Source of the DNA: Mucilaginibacter_A sp964236465 | GTDB taxonomy: Bacteria > Bacteroidota > Bacteroidia > Sphingobacteriales > Sphingobacteriaceae | Direction: 5' to 3' | Assembly (NCBI GenBank): GCA_964236465.1 | Contig: CAXSBZ010000043.1 | Span: forward strand, 1 to 26,490 | Length of the DNA stretch: 26,490 nucleotides | Shown here: positions 7,867 to 16,834 of the stretch, one piece after another | Position numbering within the stretch: position 1 is the first letter of the stretch | How the letters are laid out: the number at the start of each line of letters is the position of its first letter | Notes under the pieces: model-generated | The model's input: only the letters and a program-made list of their open reading frames with translations | Databases searched by the model: none | What the model was told of the DNA's origin: nothing | Made by a program: the position numbers and the translations under genes

Positions 7867-10451
7867 CGGTTTATGTTTACCAACTTTTGCGCTCTAAATA
7901 AGTTGTCTGTCGACTGCAAAATTTTGTCTCTCAGTTTAGGATTATAATCAGGATGATTAGCAAGAAAAGTTTTAACAACTTGATAAGCTTCTTTACTTTG
8001 ATAATTTCCAAATACAGCCCCGAGCCAGGATTGAGGGAAAAACACATCGCCTGTTTTTTGGATTTCTTCAACCAGTTCTAAACTTTCAGGCAGATATTGT
8101 ACAGAGGTGCTTTGCCGCAACGGATGGTTCAAATAAAACAATACCGTAGCCACGGAAGACTCTTTTTGCCTGTTCTTACGATCCTTTAAACTGTTAAAAA
8201 AAGCATCTCTTTCCTGCACATTCAGCGATAAAGCAGGCATTAAAAACGCTAATCTTTCTTTACGGTCAACATTGGTAATCCGTGCCTGCTGTTGCTTCAA
8301 AACCTGGTTTGCGGTATCACTTTTTAAAGCAATGGCAAGCGCAAGGGAAGTATAATCATCCTCGGTCAGCTTTACGCCTGTTGGTGGCTGCTGTTTTTGC
8401 CAGATGCTGTATAAATTCTGTTTTGCAGCCGGACTTAAACTTATATCCTGATAAGCTTTAAACAGTATCTTTTTGTTGTTGGCCAACGTTTGTTGCTGCA
8501 AAGCATTCCACAAATTCATTTCAAGCTGATTCACAGTATTTTGCCGGACGGATGGCGATAAAAATTCCCAGTAGATTGCACCTATATAACCCGTTAGCAA
8601 TCGCAGGTTCATTTCACTTTTCTCCAGCAATAATCCTTTTTCAAACTGAACTAAAAGCTCGTCTGGTTGGTAGTATCTGCCTGCCAACATATTTTCATAA
8701 GCGGTAATATAAGCTGAAGCACGTTGCAAAGGGCTTATTAAATTATAAATTCGGTTGATGCTGTTTTTATCGGCAGGAAATAAACCATAACCCATGCCGT
8801 CAGCATTAAAAAGAATGAAATCCGGTTTAGCCAATCCCGATGCTTCTTTTAACACTACTTTTTCCGTATTCATATCTACCGGAATCACTTTGCTATGGTC
8901 AGCATAAACCAAAGTAACCTGAAAAGCTTGCGGCCAAATGCGTTTTGCGCCGGTTTCCGGGTGCTGGCTGAGCGTTAAACTGCTGATTACTCCTTCTGTA
9001 TAATTTATGGTATAATCAAAAACAGGACGGCCAGGCTGGTTCACCCAAACCGTATTCCAATCGTACAGATTAGCTTTGCTGTATTTGCTTAAAATCGCGA
9101 TCAGATCATTCCAGGTAGCATTGCTGTAAGCATACTTTTTCAGGTATTCGCGGATGCCTTTTTGAAAATTTTCCTTGCCCATCAGCAGCTCCAGTTGCCG
9201 CATCATAATCGGTGCTTTATGGTAGATGATGTTGCCGTACAAAGAGCCGGCATCTTGTAGATTATCAAGCTTTTGGCGGATGGGATTGGCACCTTGCGTG
9301 CGATCAACACCGTAAGCGGCGGGATAATGATCCAGCAGGAATTTAAGGTTAAAAGTTTCGCTGCCCATCAGCTTTTCGGTTACTTTATCAGCCATAAAAT
9401 TGGCAAAAACCTCTTTCATCCAAACATCGTTAAACCATTCCATCGTAACCATATCGCCAAACCACATGTGCGCCGTTTCATGCGAAATCACGTTAGAACG
9501 GGCTATAAACTGATCTTTTGTGGCACCTTCATCCAAAAACAAACCAGACGCTTTGTACTGCACTTCGCCGGGATGCTCCATGCCGCCAAACTGAAAATCC
9601 GGAATCGCTACAAAACCAACTTTTTGAAAAGGGAATTTAATGTTAGTCCAATTTTCTAAGAAACTGATAGCGTTTTGATGGGCGATAAAAATGGAATCAA
9701 CACTCAGTTTTATTTTGGCTGAATCGGTTTCGCGATGTAAAAACTCTGCCGAACAATTTCCTAATACTTCTTTTACCACACTATATTTTCCTGCGGTAAA
9801 AGAGAACAGGTAAGTGGGCAAAAGATCAGAATTGGCAAAATGATAAGTTGTACGCTGGTTGTTTACAGCAGAATCTTTTTTTGCGGCATTGGCCAAAACT
9901 TTCCAATCAGCAGGAACTTGCAAAGTGAGCAGGAATTTAGCTTTCAAATCAGGCTGATCGAAACAAGGGAAAACGGTACGCGCACGATCCGGAACAAAAA
10001 GTGCGTACAAATAATCGTTGTTTCTGTTGAGGGACTGATCGCCGGCTATAAATTGAAGTTTAATTTGGTTGATTCCGGTGTGTAACTCTAACTGATCGAG
10101 CAGCAAATGTTCGTCCTTTAAATTGATCGTGCTGTTTTTACCATTGATTTCTATCGATTTTATATGTTCCAAACTTTGTTTAAAATCCAATTGCAAAGGT
10201 TGGTTATTTGCCAAAAGACTAAAACTAATACTTTCGGTTGCACCAATGGCTTTACTTTTTTCGGCGGGAATATCAAAGTTGAGCGTGTACTGAATATTGC
10301 TGATCACCGAACGCCGGTACTGGGCAAGTTCCAAAGAAACGCCGGATGCTACAGCAACCGGTTTATTATTTTGCTGTGCCAAAGCAGTTTCACTCCAACT
10401 AAGCAACAAAATTATGCCGATAAAAGAAGCATTTAAGGATAACAATTTCAT
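7863..10451 (-). CDS. Secreted M1-family zinc aminopeptidase
   Basis: An 862-residue exported metallopeptidase that removes N-terminal amino acids from peptides, probably in the periplasm. The signal peptide is MKLLSLNASFIGIILLLSWS...ALAQQ. The M1 signatures are clear: the substrate motif GGMEHPGE, then HETAH (H324, E325, H328) followed by 18 residues and E347 (WMKEVFANF), giving the HExxH-x18-E zinc site. An ERAP1-C-like helical C-terminal region follows. I chose ATG at 10451; the frame extends to a TTG at 10457 that is less plausible. Its start lies only 8 bp after the stop of the NRAMP-like gene, so it should be the last gene of the pxp operon. It carries three copies of the RCTTCTTTTA motif. 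Confidence 0.92.
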   Translation of the reverse strand: MKLLSLNASFIGIILLLSWSETALAQQNNKPVAVASGVSLELAQYRRSVISNIQYTLNFDIPAEKSKAIGATESISFSLLANNQPLQLDFKQSLEHIKSIEINGKNSTINLKDEHLLLDQLELHTGINQIKLQFIAGDQSLNRNNDYLYALFVPDRARTVFPCFDQPDLKAKFLLTLQVPADWKVLANAAKKDSAVNNQRTTYHFANSDLLPTYLFSFTAGKYSVVKEVLGNCSAEFLHRETDSAKIKLSVDSIFIAHQNAISFLENWTNIKFPFQKVGFVAIPDFQFGGMEHPGEVQYKASGLFLDEGATKDQFIARSNVISHETAHMWFGDMVTMEWFNDVWMKEVFANFMADKVTEKLMGSETFNLKFLLDHYPAAYGVDRTQGANPIRQKLDNLQDAGSLYGNIIYHKAPIMMRQLELLMGKENFQKGIREYLKKYAYSNATWNDLIAILSKYSKANLYDWNTVWVNQPGRPVFDYTINYTEGVISSLTLSQHPETGAKRIWPQAFQVTLVYADHSKVIPVDMNTEKVVLKEASGLAKPDFILFNADGMGYGLFPADKNSINRIYNLISPLQRASAYITAYENMLAGRYYQPDELLVQFEKGLLLEKSEMNLRLLTGYIGAIYWEFLSPSVRQNTVNQLEMNLWNALQQQTLANNKKILFKAYQDISLSPAAKQNLYSIWQKQQPPTGVKLTEDDYTSLALAIALKSDTANQVLKQQQARITNVDRKERLAFLMPALSLNVQERDAFFNSLKDRKNRQKESSVATVLFYLNHPLRQSTSVQYLPESLELVEEIQKTGDVFFPQSWLGAVFGNYQSKEAYQVVKTFLANHPDYNPKLRDKILQSTDNLFRAQKLVNINR
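8842..8851 (+). repeat. RCTTCTTTTA motif inside M1 gene
   Basis: GCTTCTTTTA; on the coding strand it reads as V-L-K-E-A-S. Confidence 0.8.
9766..9775 (+). repeat. RCTTCTTTTA motif inside M1 gene
   Basis: ACTTCTTTTA; coding strand V-K-E-V-L. Followed by CCACACTATATTTT. Confidence 0.8.
10421..10430 (-). repeat. RCTTCTTTTA motif in M1 signal peptide
   Basis: TAAAAGAAGC on plus; coding strand N-A-S-F-I-G, a different frame from the other two in this gene. ATGC/GCAT can pair around it. Confidence 0.8.
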
Positions 10452-10459
10452 AGTCAAAT

Positions 10460-11641
10460 TTAAGGTTTAAGCAGTTGTAAAATAACGCCGTAACTCATCC
10501 AGGTCATCGTTGCAACAACTAAAACGCCTAACAGGGTTAGCCAAAATGGTTGTTTATAATCAGCTATAATTTTGGAACGATAAGCGGCAATTAGCATAAT
10601 TCCCAGAGAAATCGGCAGAATAAAACCATTGATGGCACCAACGGTCAGTAAAATTTTAACGGGTTTACCAATCATCAAAAAAATGATACCCGAAACGATG
10701 ATAAAGCCGATGATAATTTGCCGGTTGAATTTCAAAATAAACGGATGGAAACTTTTGATAAAAGAAACCGAAGTGTAAGCAGAACCGACCACAGAAGAAA
10801 TACCCGCCGACCACATTACTAATCCAAATAATTTGTACCCGAACGCTCCCGCAGCCAGTTGAAATACCGAAGCAGCAGGATTTGCAGGATCTAATTTCCC
10901 GCCGGCACTAACCACGCCCAATGCTGCAATAAACAAAAGGATGCGCATTAAAGAAGCTAAGCCAACAGCACTTAACGCACCTTTGTTGATTGCGGGAAGA
11001 TTTTGTTGCCCGCTTAAACCCGCATCCAGCAAACGGTGTGCACCGGCAAAAGTGATGTAGCCGCCAACCGTTCCGCCAACGATTGTCAGCACAGCAACAA
11101 AACTAAAATGTGTTGGATTAACTGACCGGATGACGGCTTCTGCCAGCGGCGGTTTGCTAATATAAGCGATAAACAGCGCAAGCAAAATCTTCAGCCCGCC
11201 CATGGTTTTGGCAAATACATCCATGGCTTTTCCGGCTTCTTTGTAGATGAAAATTCCGATGGCCATGATCGCGCTCATGATTGCGCCCTGGCCAACACTC
11301 ACACCAAACAATACATTCAAGCCTAAACCTGCACCAGCAATGTTGCCAATGTTGAAAGCCATGCCACCTAAAAAAACCAGGAAGGAAATGAAATAACCCA
11401 AACCGGGGAAAACCTTGTTGGCAATATCCTGCGCGGGCTGATCAGCAACGGTAATAATGCGCCAGATATTGAGCTGCGCGATAGCATCCAGTACCACAGA
11501 AAGCAAAATAACAAAACCAAAACTTGCACCCAATTGGGCAGTAAATACAGCGGTTTGCGTTAAAAATCCCGGGCCGATTGCAGAAGTTGCCATCAAAAAG
11601 GCGGCACCAATTAAAACGCTCCAGTTGTATTTTTTCGTCAT
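10460..11641 (-). CDS. NRAMP-fold transporter lacking metal-binding residues
   Basis: A 393-residue inner-membrane protein with about 11 hydrophobic segments, related to NRAMP transporters. It differs from true metal carriers at the binding site: the helix-1 motif DPGN is GPGF here (residues 23-26), and the helix-6 MPH motif is replaced by FAGAH (198-202). It therefore probably does not carry Mn2+ or Fe2+. Its start overlaps the pxpA stop by four bases (ATGA), so translation is likely coupled. In Bacillus subtilis the NRAMP-like gene ycsG sits with ycsF (pxpA) and kipI/kipA (pxpB/pxpC), the same association. I infer uptake of 5-oxoproline or a related compound, but the substrate is not shown by sequence. 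Confidence 0.82.
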   Translation of the reverse strand: MTKKYNWSVLIGAAFLMATSAIGPGFLTQTAVFTAQLGASFGFVILLSVVLDAIAQLNIWRIITVADQPAQDIANKVFPGLGYFISFLVFLGGMAFNIGNIAGAGLGLNVLFGVSVGQGAIMSAIMAIGIFIYKEAGKAMDVFAKTMGGLKILLALFIAYISKPPLAEAVIRSVNPTHFSFVAVLTIVGGTVGGYITFAGAHRLLDAGLSGQQNLPAINKGALSAVGLASLMRILLFIAALGVVSAGGKLDPANPAASVFQLAAGAFGYKLFGLVMWSAGISSVVGSAYTSVSFIKSFHPFILKFNRQIIIGFIIVSGIIFLMIGKPVKILLTVGAINGFILPISLGIMLIAAYRSKIIADYKQPFWLTLLGVLVVATMTWMSYGVILQLLKP

Positions 11642-12399
11642 GCCAGCGGAGCTTTGATGCTGATGCCTTCACTTTTTAATTTCGCGTTGATCATTTTGGC
11701 AAACTCCAGGGCGTGTGCGCCATCGCCGTGCAAGCACAAAGTTTCAGCTTTTAACGGGATGCTTCTTTTATTGACCGAAATTACTTGTTGCTGCTTCACC
11801 ATCAGCATTACCTGATCGATGGACTGCTTTTCGTCCGTAATCAAGGCATTGCTTTGTGTGCGGGGAGTTAGCGAACTGTCATCCTGATAAGTACGGTCTG
11901 CAAAAACTTCGGATGCTGTTTTTATACCTGTTTTTTTTGCTGCGGAAATCATTGCACTTCCGGCTAAACCATACAAAATTAAAGTTGGATCGAAATCATG
12001 CACCGCTTCTACAATTGCTTTGGCCAGATCAGCATCTTTTGCAGCCATGTTATACAACGCGCCATGTGCTTTAACGTGATGCAGTTTCCCCTGTGCCACT
12101 TTTACAAAACCAGACAAAGCACCGATCTGGTAAAGCGTCATCTGGTAAACTTCGTTTGCGGAAACTTTCATTTCCCGCCTGCCAAATCCCTGCAAGTCCG
12201 GCAATCCCGGATGCGCGCCGATTGCTACCCCTTTTTTTATGGCCATAAAAACAGTATGCTGCATTACTTCCGGGTCGCCGGCATGGAAACCGCAGGCGAT
12301 ATTGGCGGAAGTGATGTAATCAAATAGGATTTCATCGTTGGGCATTGGGTAATTGCCAAATGCTTCGCCCATATCACAGTTCAGGTCGATTTCTTGCAT
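11638..12399 (-). CDS. pxpA: 5-oxoprolinase subunit A (LamB/YcsF family)
   Basis: A 253-residue cytoplasmic subunit of the three-part ATP-dependent 5-oxoprolinase, which opens pyroglutamate to glutamate. The family signature is at the N-terminus: DLNCDMGEAFGNY and ITSANIACGFHAGDPEVM, followed by GVAIGAHPGLPDLQGFGRR and VKAHGALYNMA. The LCLHGDGAHA motif is near the C-terminus. The ATG at 12399 (MQEIDLNCD) matches family starts; a TTG two codons upstream is not preferred. It sits between pxpC (17-bp gap) and the NRAMP-like gene (4-bp overlap). The tri-residue K-R-S near the C-terminus is encoded by a copy of the dispersed TAAAAGAAGC motif. Confidence 0.95.
   Translation of the reverse strand: MQEIDLNCDMGEAFGNYPMPNDEILFDYITSANIACGFHAGDPEVMQHTVFMAIKKGVAIGAHPGLPDLQGFGRREMKVSANEVYQMTLYQIGALSGFVKVAQGKLHHVKAHGALYNMAAKDADLAKAIVEAVHDFDPTLILYGLAGSAMISAAKKTGIKTASEVFADRTYQDDSSLTPRTQSNALITDEKQSIDQVMLMVKQQQVISVNKRSIPLKAETLCLHGDGAHALEFAKMINAKLKSEGISIKAPLA
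11761..11770 (+). repeat. RCTTCTTTTA motif inside pxpA
   Basis: GCTTCTTTTA; coding strand N-K-R-S-I-P, a third frame. Confidence 0.8.
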
Positions 12400-12416
12400 G
12401 ATCAATAATTATTTCT

Positions 12417-13406
12417 TCAAAATTTATATTGAATAGCAGTAGTCAAGCTTTTTAACTGCTGTTCGCGTTCAAGATAAAGCGTTTCTGCTTCAGGACGGCT
12501 GATTTCTTTAAAATAAATCTCATCGTTCGGATTCAGCTGTCCGCATAAAGGTAAATCAACCGCGGCAACTTGTGCAATGCGCGGATAGCCGCCGGTTGTT
12601 TGGCAATCGGCCATTAAAAGTACCATGCTGCCATTGCCTGTAACTTGTATCGTTCCGGGCACAACTGCTGTGGAAAGTAATTCTTTTTTTACTAAACGGT
12701 TGATGATAGCACCTTCCAAATGGTAACCCATCCGGTTGCTGCGCAAACTTAATTTATAAGGAGAAGATAAAAAATCAACAATCGAACGGCCATCAAACCA
12801 GTTAAATTCCCGGGCAGGTACTACGCGGATAAATTTTTGGTTGGCAGGCAAAAAAAGTTGTCTTGCTATGCTCCATTCAGGATGGTTGATTACTTCGCCC
12901 TTTAATTTATTTAAAATGTTTTTTGCGGTTGCTGTAAGCGTATTTAAATTGAATAACGTGTCGCCGGACTGCAATTGCCTGCCTTGCAAACCACCAAAAG
13001 AAGCGGTTAGATAAGTGCTTCGGCTGCTTAATATTTCGGGTACATCCCATCCGCCGGAAACTGCTAAATAAGTACGGCTGCCTGTCGGATTTTTAATCAA
13101 GCTAATGATCGTTCCGGCCGGGATAAAAATTGGTCTTTCTGCTGGCAACAATTTAGTTCCGGTTTTAAAAATTGCGCCATCGCCAGCATAAGCAACCAAA
13201 ATAGCCGTTTCTGCCTTAAATTCTGCATTTGCATAAGTAAATTCAATTACGGCAGCATTATCTTCGTTTCCAACTGCTTTATTGGCAATTTTTGCAGATA
13301 AAGTATCCATGGCACCGGAAATAGGTACAGCATCCGAAAGATAAAGATGCCTGCCCAAATCCTGAATGGTACTAAGAAATCCAGGTTTAATCAGGCTAAT
13401 CTGCAT
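12417..13406 (-). CDS. pxpC: 5-oxoprolinase subunit C (KipA-like, biotin-dependent carboxyltransferase fold)
   Basis: A 329-residue cytoplasmic subunit that pairs with PxpB. Signatures include the start MQISLIKPGFLSTIQDLGR, AVPISGAMD near residue 30, YLAVSGGWDVP and STYLTASFGGLQGR in the middle, RVVPAREFNWF, SNRMGYHLEG, and MADCQTTGGYPRIAQVAAVD near the end. The start at 13406 was chosen because the protein aligns from MQISLI. The frame reaches upstream to 13463 but that part lies inside pxpB. The start overlaps the pxpB stop by 11 bp, as expected for a coupled operon. Confidence 0.94.
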   Translation of the reverse strand: MQISLIKPGFLSTIQDLGRHLYLSDAVPISGAMDTLSAKIANKAVGNEDNAAVIEFTYANAEFKAETAILVAYAGDGAIFKTGTKLLPAERPIFIPAGTIISLIKNPTGSRTYLAVSGGWDVPEILSSRSTYLTASFGGLQGRQLQSGDTLFNLNTLTATAKNILNKLKGEVINHPEWSIARQLFLPANQKFIRVVPAREFNWFDGRSIVDFLSSPYKLSLRSNRMGYHLEGAIINRLVKKELLSTAVVPGTIQVTGNGSMVLLMADCQTTGGYPRIAQVAAVDLPLCGQLNPNDEIYFKEISRPEAETLYLEREQQLKSLTTAIQYKF

Positions 13407-14133
13407 TTTTATATTGATCATGCAGCTGATATTCCTGATGTGTGATCGGCTTAAAAGCCACAAAGTCTCCTGTTTTTAATAATGCCGGAGAAGATCTTCT
13501 GGCATCAAATAGTTGGAAAGGCGTACGGCCGATAATTTGCCAGCCGCCCGGTGTTTCCAATGGATAAATGCCTGTTTGTTTTCCCGCAATTCCTACAGAA
13601 CCAACAGGCACAGCTTTTCGTGGTGTAAGTTTCCGCGGTGTGGATAGCAATTCGGGCATACCACCAAGATAAGCAAAGCCGGGCACAAAGCCTATCATGT
13701 AAACTTCGTAAACAGCAGAAGAATGCAAGGAGATTACTTCTTTTACTGTTAAATTACTCAGCTTTGCCACTTCCTCCAGATCCGGACCAAAATTGCCGCC
13801 ATAGCAAACAGGAATTGTTACTGTTTTTACCGTACTAATTTCATGATTACCATGCTCATTTTTTAATTGTCTGATGTAAGCCGAAACTTTTTCAAAGCAA
13901 TTACGTCCTGGAAAATTCAGGTTTTTGCCCGTTTGTATCGGATTAAAAAAAACACTTAAAGTGGTGTAAGCAGGAACGGTGGTTCGAAAGCCGGGAAAAG
14001 GATTTTGGTGAATGAGATTATCCAATTGCCTGAGCCGCTTTAAAATTTCCTGTCCGATTTCCTGTCCAAGCTCAACAGTAATGGCTTGTTCACTCAGGTA
14101 ATAGATCGTAAAATTCTCGTCCGCAATATCCAT
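13396..14133 (-). CDS. pxpB: 5-oxoprolinase subunit B (KipI-like)
   Basis: A 245-residue cytoplasmic partner of PxpC and first gene of the operon. Family landmarks: LSEQAITVELG near the start, a central FPGFRTTVPAYTTLSVFF, IPVCYGGNFGPDLEEVA, the GFVPGFAYLGGMPELLSTPR motif, then KAVPVGSVGIAGKQTGIYPLETPGGWQIIGRTP. The ATG at 14133 gives a normal length. A TAAGTTTA sequence on the minus strand (14156-14149) resembles the Bacteroidota -7 element with one mismatch and could be the operon promoter. B. subtilis KipI was first described as an inhibitor of the KinA kinase, but the present neighbours argue for the metabolic role. Confidence 0.94.
   Translation of the reverse strand: MDIADENFTIYYLSEQAITVELGQEIGQEILKRLRQLDNLIHQNPFPGFRTTVPAYTTLSVFFNPIQTGKNLNFPGRNCFEKVSAYIRQLKNEHGNHEISTVKTVTIPVCYGGNFGPDLEEVAKLSNLTVKEVISLHSSAVYEVYMIGFVPGFAYLGGMPELLSTPRKLTPRKAVPVGSVGIAGKQTGIYPLETPGGWQIIGRTPFQLFDARRSSPALLKTGDFVAFKPITHQEYQLHDQYKNAD
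13736..13745 (+). repeat. RCTTCTTTTA motif inside pxpB
   Basis: ACTTCTTTTA; coding strand T-V-K-E-V-I. Followed by CTGTTAAATT. Confidence 0.8.
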
Positions 14134-14218
14134 GTGCTCAATTTACTATAAACTTACAATTAAGACAAGAATCAGAATAATTTACAGGTAAAAGGTTACG
14201 TACGTTGATTCATTACAC

Positions 14219-14252
14219 AAAAAAGCTGTCTCAAATAAGAGGCGGCCTTTTT
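14219..14252. terminator. Hairpin with T-run, orphan bidirectional terminator
   Basis: GCTGTCTC (14225-14232), loop AAATAA, GAGGCGGC (14239-14246), two G-T wobble pairs, flanked by an A run and a CTTTTT tail. It reads as a terminator on both strands, yet it lies between two divergent genes where none is needed. Probably left from the adjacent IS remnant. Confidence 0.6.
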
Positions 14253-14443
14253 GCATAATCTGTCATTTTTATAAACTGTCTTGTTTGTTCTGATGGCCTC
14301 AAAATGATGTGATGAAATGACGGCAATAGTGATAACCTCAAATCGCTTACCTGCCTCCGGCCGTTTTCATAATGGTTACTTGTTTTCAAAAAATTATCTA
14401 TAAAACAAAATATTCCTATAATTTTATCCTTGATAAGCATCAT
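14253..14443 (-). pseudogene. Decayed N-terminus of an IS982-like transposase
   Basis: The minus strand begins MMLIKDKIIGIFCFIDNFLK, then NHYENGRRQVSD, matching from memory the N-terminus of IS982-family transposases. The reading frame then shifts (EVITIAVISSHHF in a second frame) and shifts again (RQFIKMTD in another) before running into the hairpin at 14219-14252. Everything downstream in the gene, including the catalytic residues, is missing. It is therefore a non-functional internally deleted remnant. The family call rests on pattern memory and is moderate. Confidence 0.5.
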
Positions 14444-14534
14444 TCTCGGTTTTTCAGTTGTGGTAAACCAGAACTGTTGTTTTTGATGCTTGCTCCTTTG
14501 CCCTTTTATTAGCAACCTGAATTATTTAGAAGCA
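14444..14534. other. Upstream region of the GH92 gene
   Basis: Together with 14134-14252 this completes the 400-bp gene-free gap between pxpB and the GH92 gene. No clean TAnnTTTG promoter was found on the plus strand. An 8-bp palindrome ACGTACGT lies near 14198-14205, of unknown meaning. Confidence 0.3.
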
Positions 14535-16805
14535 ATGAAGCTTATACGATTAATAATTATATCAGTTTTTTTGTCCGGAAACACTATTTCTGGTCAACAA
14601 CTAAATCTTGTAGGATATGTAAACACTTTGCAAGGCACCAATTCCAAACAAGAACTAACCCATGGAAACACGTACCCAACAACGGCTTTGCCTTTTGCCA
14701 TGCACACCTGGACACCGCAAACCGGCAGAAACGGTGACGGGTGGAAATATCAGTATTTTAAGGACCATATCCGCGGGTTTCAGCAAGCGCACCAATGCAG
14801 CTCTTGGACGCGGGATTATGCGGTTTTTTCTTTGATGCCCGAAACAGGAGAGTTAGTTGTAAATGAGAATGAACGGGAATCCAAATTCAGCCACGCCAAC
14901 GAGATTGCGAAACCAAATTACTACAAAGTACAGTTTGATAACCAGGTTACGACCGAAATTTCCCCTTCCGAACGCGGTGCCCATCTGCGTTTTACTTATC
15001 CCAAAGGAAAAAAAAGCTATTTAGTTTTGGATGGTTATACGAGGATCAGCGGCGTGAAAATTTATCCGAAAGGAAACAAAATTACCGGCTATGTAAATAA
15101 CGGCGAAGGTTTTAAAGCCGGTTGGAAAAGCTTTTTTGTAATGCAATTTGACCAGCCAATCCAAAGTTTCGGAACCTGGGAAAATAAAACAAACACCCTT
15201 CATGCAGATTCTACTACGGCAGAAGGTTTAGGCAAAGGTGCCTACATTGAGTTTAAAGACGGGGAAAAAGTGCAGGTAAAAACAGCATCGTCTTACATCA
15301 GCTTAGAACAAGCCGAACTAAATTTACAAAGGGAATTGGGCGGGGACAAAACGCTGGAGCAAACCAAGGCAAAAGCGGCCGCGGTTTGGAACAAATCTTT
15401 AGGAAAAGTTTTGGTAGAAGGCGGATCCGAAGAAGACAAAGCAACTTTTTATTCCTGCTTTTTCAGGGCAAGTTTATTTTCCCGGAAGTTTTATGAAGTT
15501 GGCCAGGATGGCAAGCCTTATTATTTTAGTCCGTATGATGGCAAAATCCATCCCGGATATATGTTTACCGATACTGGTTTTTGGGATACTTTCCGTGCCC
15601 AATTCCCGCTAAATACCCTTCTACAACCCAAAATGCAGGGCCGGTACATGCAGGCATTGTTGGATGCTTATGAACAATGCGGCTGGCTGCCGTCCTGGTC
15701 TTTTCCAAGTGAGGCTGGCAGTATGATTGGCAACCACGCTATTTCTTTACTGACAGATGCCTGGGCAAAAGGCATTCGGACTTTTGATTCGCAGGAAGCT
15801 TTGAAAGCTTATTTCCATGAAGCAACCAACAAAGGGCCGTGGGGACCGGCAAACGGCCGCGACGGCTGGAAAGATTATTATGAATTAGGCTATGTGCCAT
15901 ACACGCAATACCGGGAGGCAACCGCAAAAACGCTGGAATATGCCTACGATGATTTCTGTGGATACAAGCTGGCCACCATGACAGGCAATGATTTTTATGC
16001 CGGGATATTTGCAAGGCAGATGTTTAATTACAAAAACGTTTACGATCCGTCCACCCGATTTATGCGGGGAAAAGACAACACCGGCAAATGGAGGCCGAAT
16101 TTTGACCCTGCGGAATGGGGTGGCCCGTTTACAGAAGGAAATGCCTGGCACTGGCAATGGTCGGTTTTTCATGATATACAAGGTTTGATCAATTTGATGG
16201 GCGGCAACCAAAACTTTACGGCCAAACTGGATTCGGTATTTTCGGAACCGAACCGTGTAAATGTAGGTTCGTACGGCGGGATGATCCATGAAATGACGGA
16301 AATGGTAATGGCCAACATGGGTCAGTATGCGCATGGCAACCAACCTATACAGCACATGGCTTATTTGTATAATTATGCGGGCCAACCCTGGAAATCCCAG
16401 TTTCATACACGCGATATCATGTATAAACTGTACAATTCCACAGAAAACGGCTATCCGGGAGATGAAGACCAGGGACAAACTTCTTCCTGGTATGTGCTGA
16501 GCGCTTTGGGTTTTTACAGCGTTACGCCCGGTACAGATGAATATGTAATGGGCAGCCCGATGTTTAAAAAAACAACGATCACGTTGGAGAACGGCAAAAA
16601 ATTCATCATTGAAGCACCGGCAAATTCTAAAGAAAATGTTTATATCAAAACAGCCAGTTTAAATGGAAAACCTTTTGACAGGGATTTTTTGAAACACAGC
16701 GAAATTACCAACGGTGGGGTTTTGAAATTGGAGATGGACAATAAGCCTGCTACCAACCGCGGTATTTCTAAAGCAGACAAGCCTTTTTCGGTAACAAAAG
16801 AATGA
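14535..16805 (+). CDS. Secreted GH92-family alpha-mannosidase
   Basis: A 756-residue exported glycosidase of family GH92, calcium-dependent inverting exo-alpha-mannosidases. The signal peptide is MKLIRLIIISVFLSGNTISGQQ. Motifs: VNTLQGTNS...HGNTYPTTALPFAMHTWTPQ near 30-60, TGFWDTFRAQFPL in the centre, FTEGNAWHWQW with E534 as the likely acid, and GDEDQGQTSSWYVLSALGFY with D643 and D645 as the likely base pair. The ATG at 14535 was chosen because it starts the signal peptide; the frame opens earlier without a good start. It stands alone with no SusC/SusD partner in view. It may trim mannosidic glycans in the periplasm or at the surface. Exact linkage specificity cannot be read from sequence. 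Confidence 0.92.
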   Translation: MKLIRLIIISVFLSGNTISGQQLNLVGYVNTLQGTNSKQELTHGNTYPTTALPFAMHTWTPQTGRNGDGWKYQYFKDHIRGFQQAHQCSSWTRDYAVFSLMPETGELVVNENERESKFSHANEIAKPNYYKVQFDNQVTTEISPSERGAHLRFTYPKGKKSYLVLDGYTRISGVKIYPKGNKITGYVNNGEGFKAGWKSFFVMQFDQPIQSFGTWENKTNTLHADSTTAEGLGKGAYIEFKDGEKVQVKTASSYISLEQAELNLQRELGGDKTLEQTKAKAAAVWNKSLGKVLVEGGSEEDKATFYSCFFRASLFSRKFYEVGQDGKPYYFSPYDGKIHPGYMFTDTGFWDTFRAQFPLNTLLQPKMQGRYMQALLDAYEQCGWLPSWSFPSEAGSMIGNHAISLLTDAWAKGIRTFDSQEALKAYFHEATNKGPWGPANGRDGWKDYYELGYVPYTQYREATAKTLEYAYDDFCGYKLATMTGNDFYAGIFARQMFNYKNVYDPSTRFMRGKDNTGKWRPNFDPAEWGGPFTEGNAWHWQWSVFHDIQGLINLMGGNQNFTAKLDSVFSEPNRVNVGSYGGMIHEMTEMVMANMGQYAHGNQPIQHMAYLYNYAGQPWKSQFHTRDIMYKLYNSTENGYPGDEDQGQTSSWYVLSALGFYSVTPGTDEYVMGSPMFKKTTITLENGKKFIIEAPANSKENVYIKTASLNGKPFDRDFLKHSEITNGGVLKLEMDNKPATNRGISKADKPFSVTKE

Positions 16806-16834
16806 TAAGCAACAGTTTATTAAACTTTAGCGGG

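Noticed and set aside
9273..9659. 128-residue plus-strand ORF
   Set aside because: Antisense to the zinc-site region of the M1 peptidase; no family features.
10452..10457. TTG start for the M1 peptidase
   Set aside because: ATG two codons later gives a normal signal peptide.
14198..14205. Palindrome ACGTACGT as an operator
   Set aside because: Short, single occurrence, no supporting regulator nearby.
15885..16478. 197-residue ORF on the minus strand
   Set aside because: Fully inside the GH92 gene, which has clear family motifs; composition is that of an antisense shadow.
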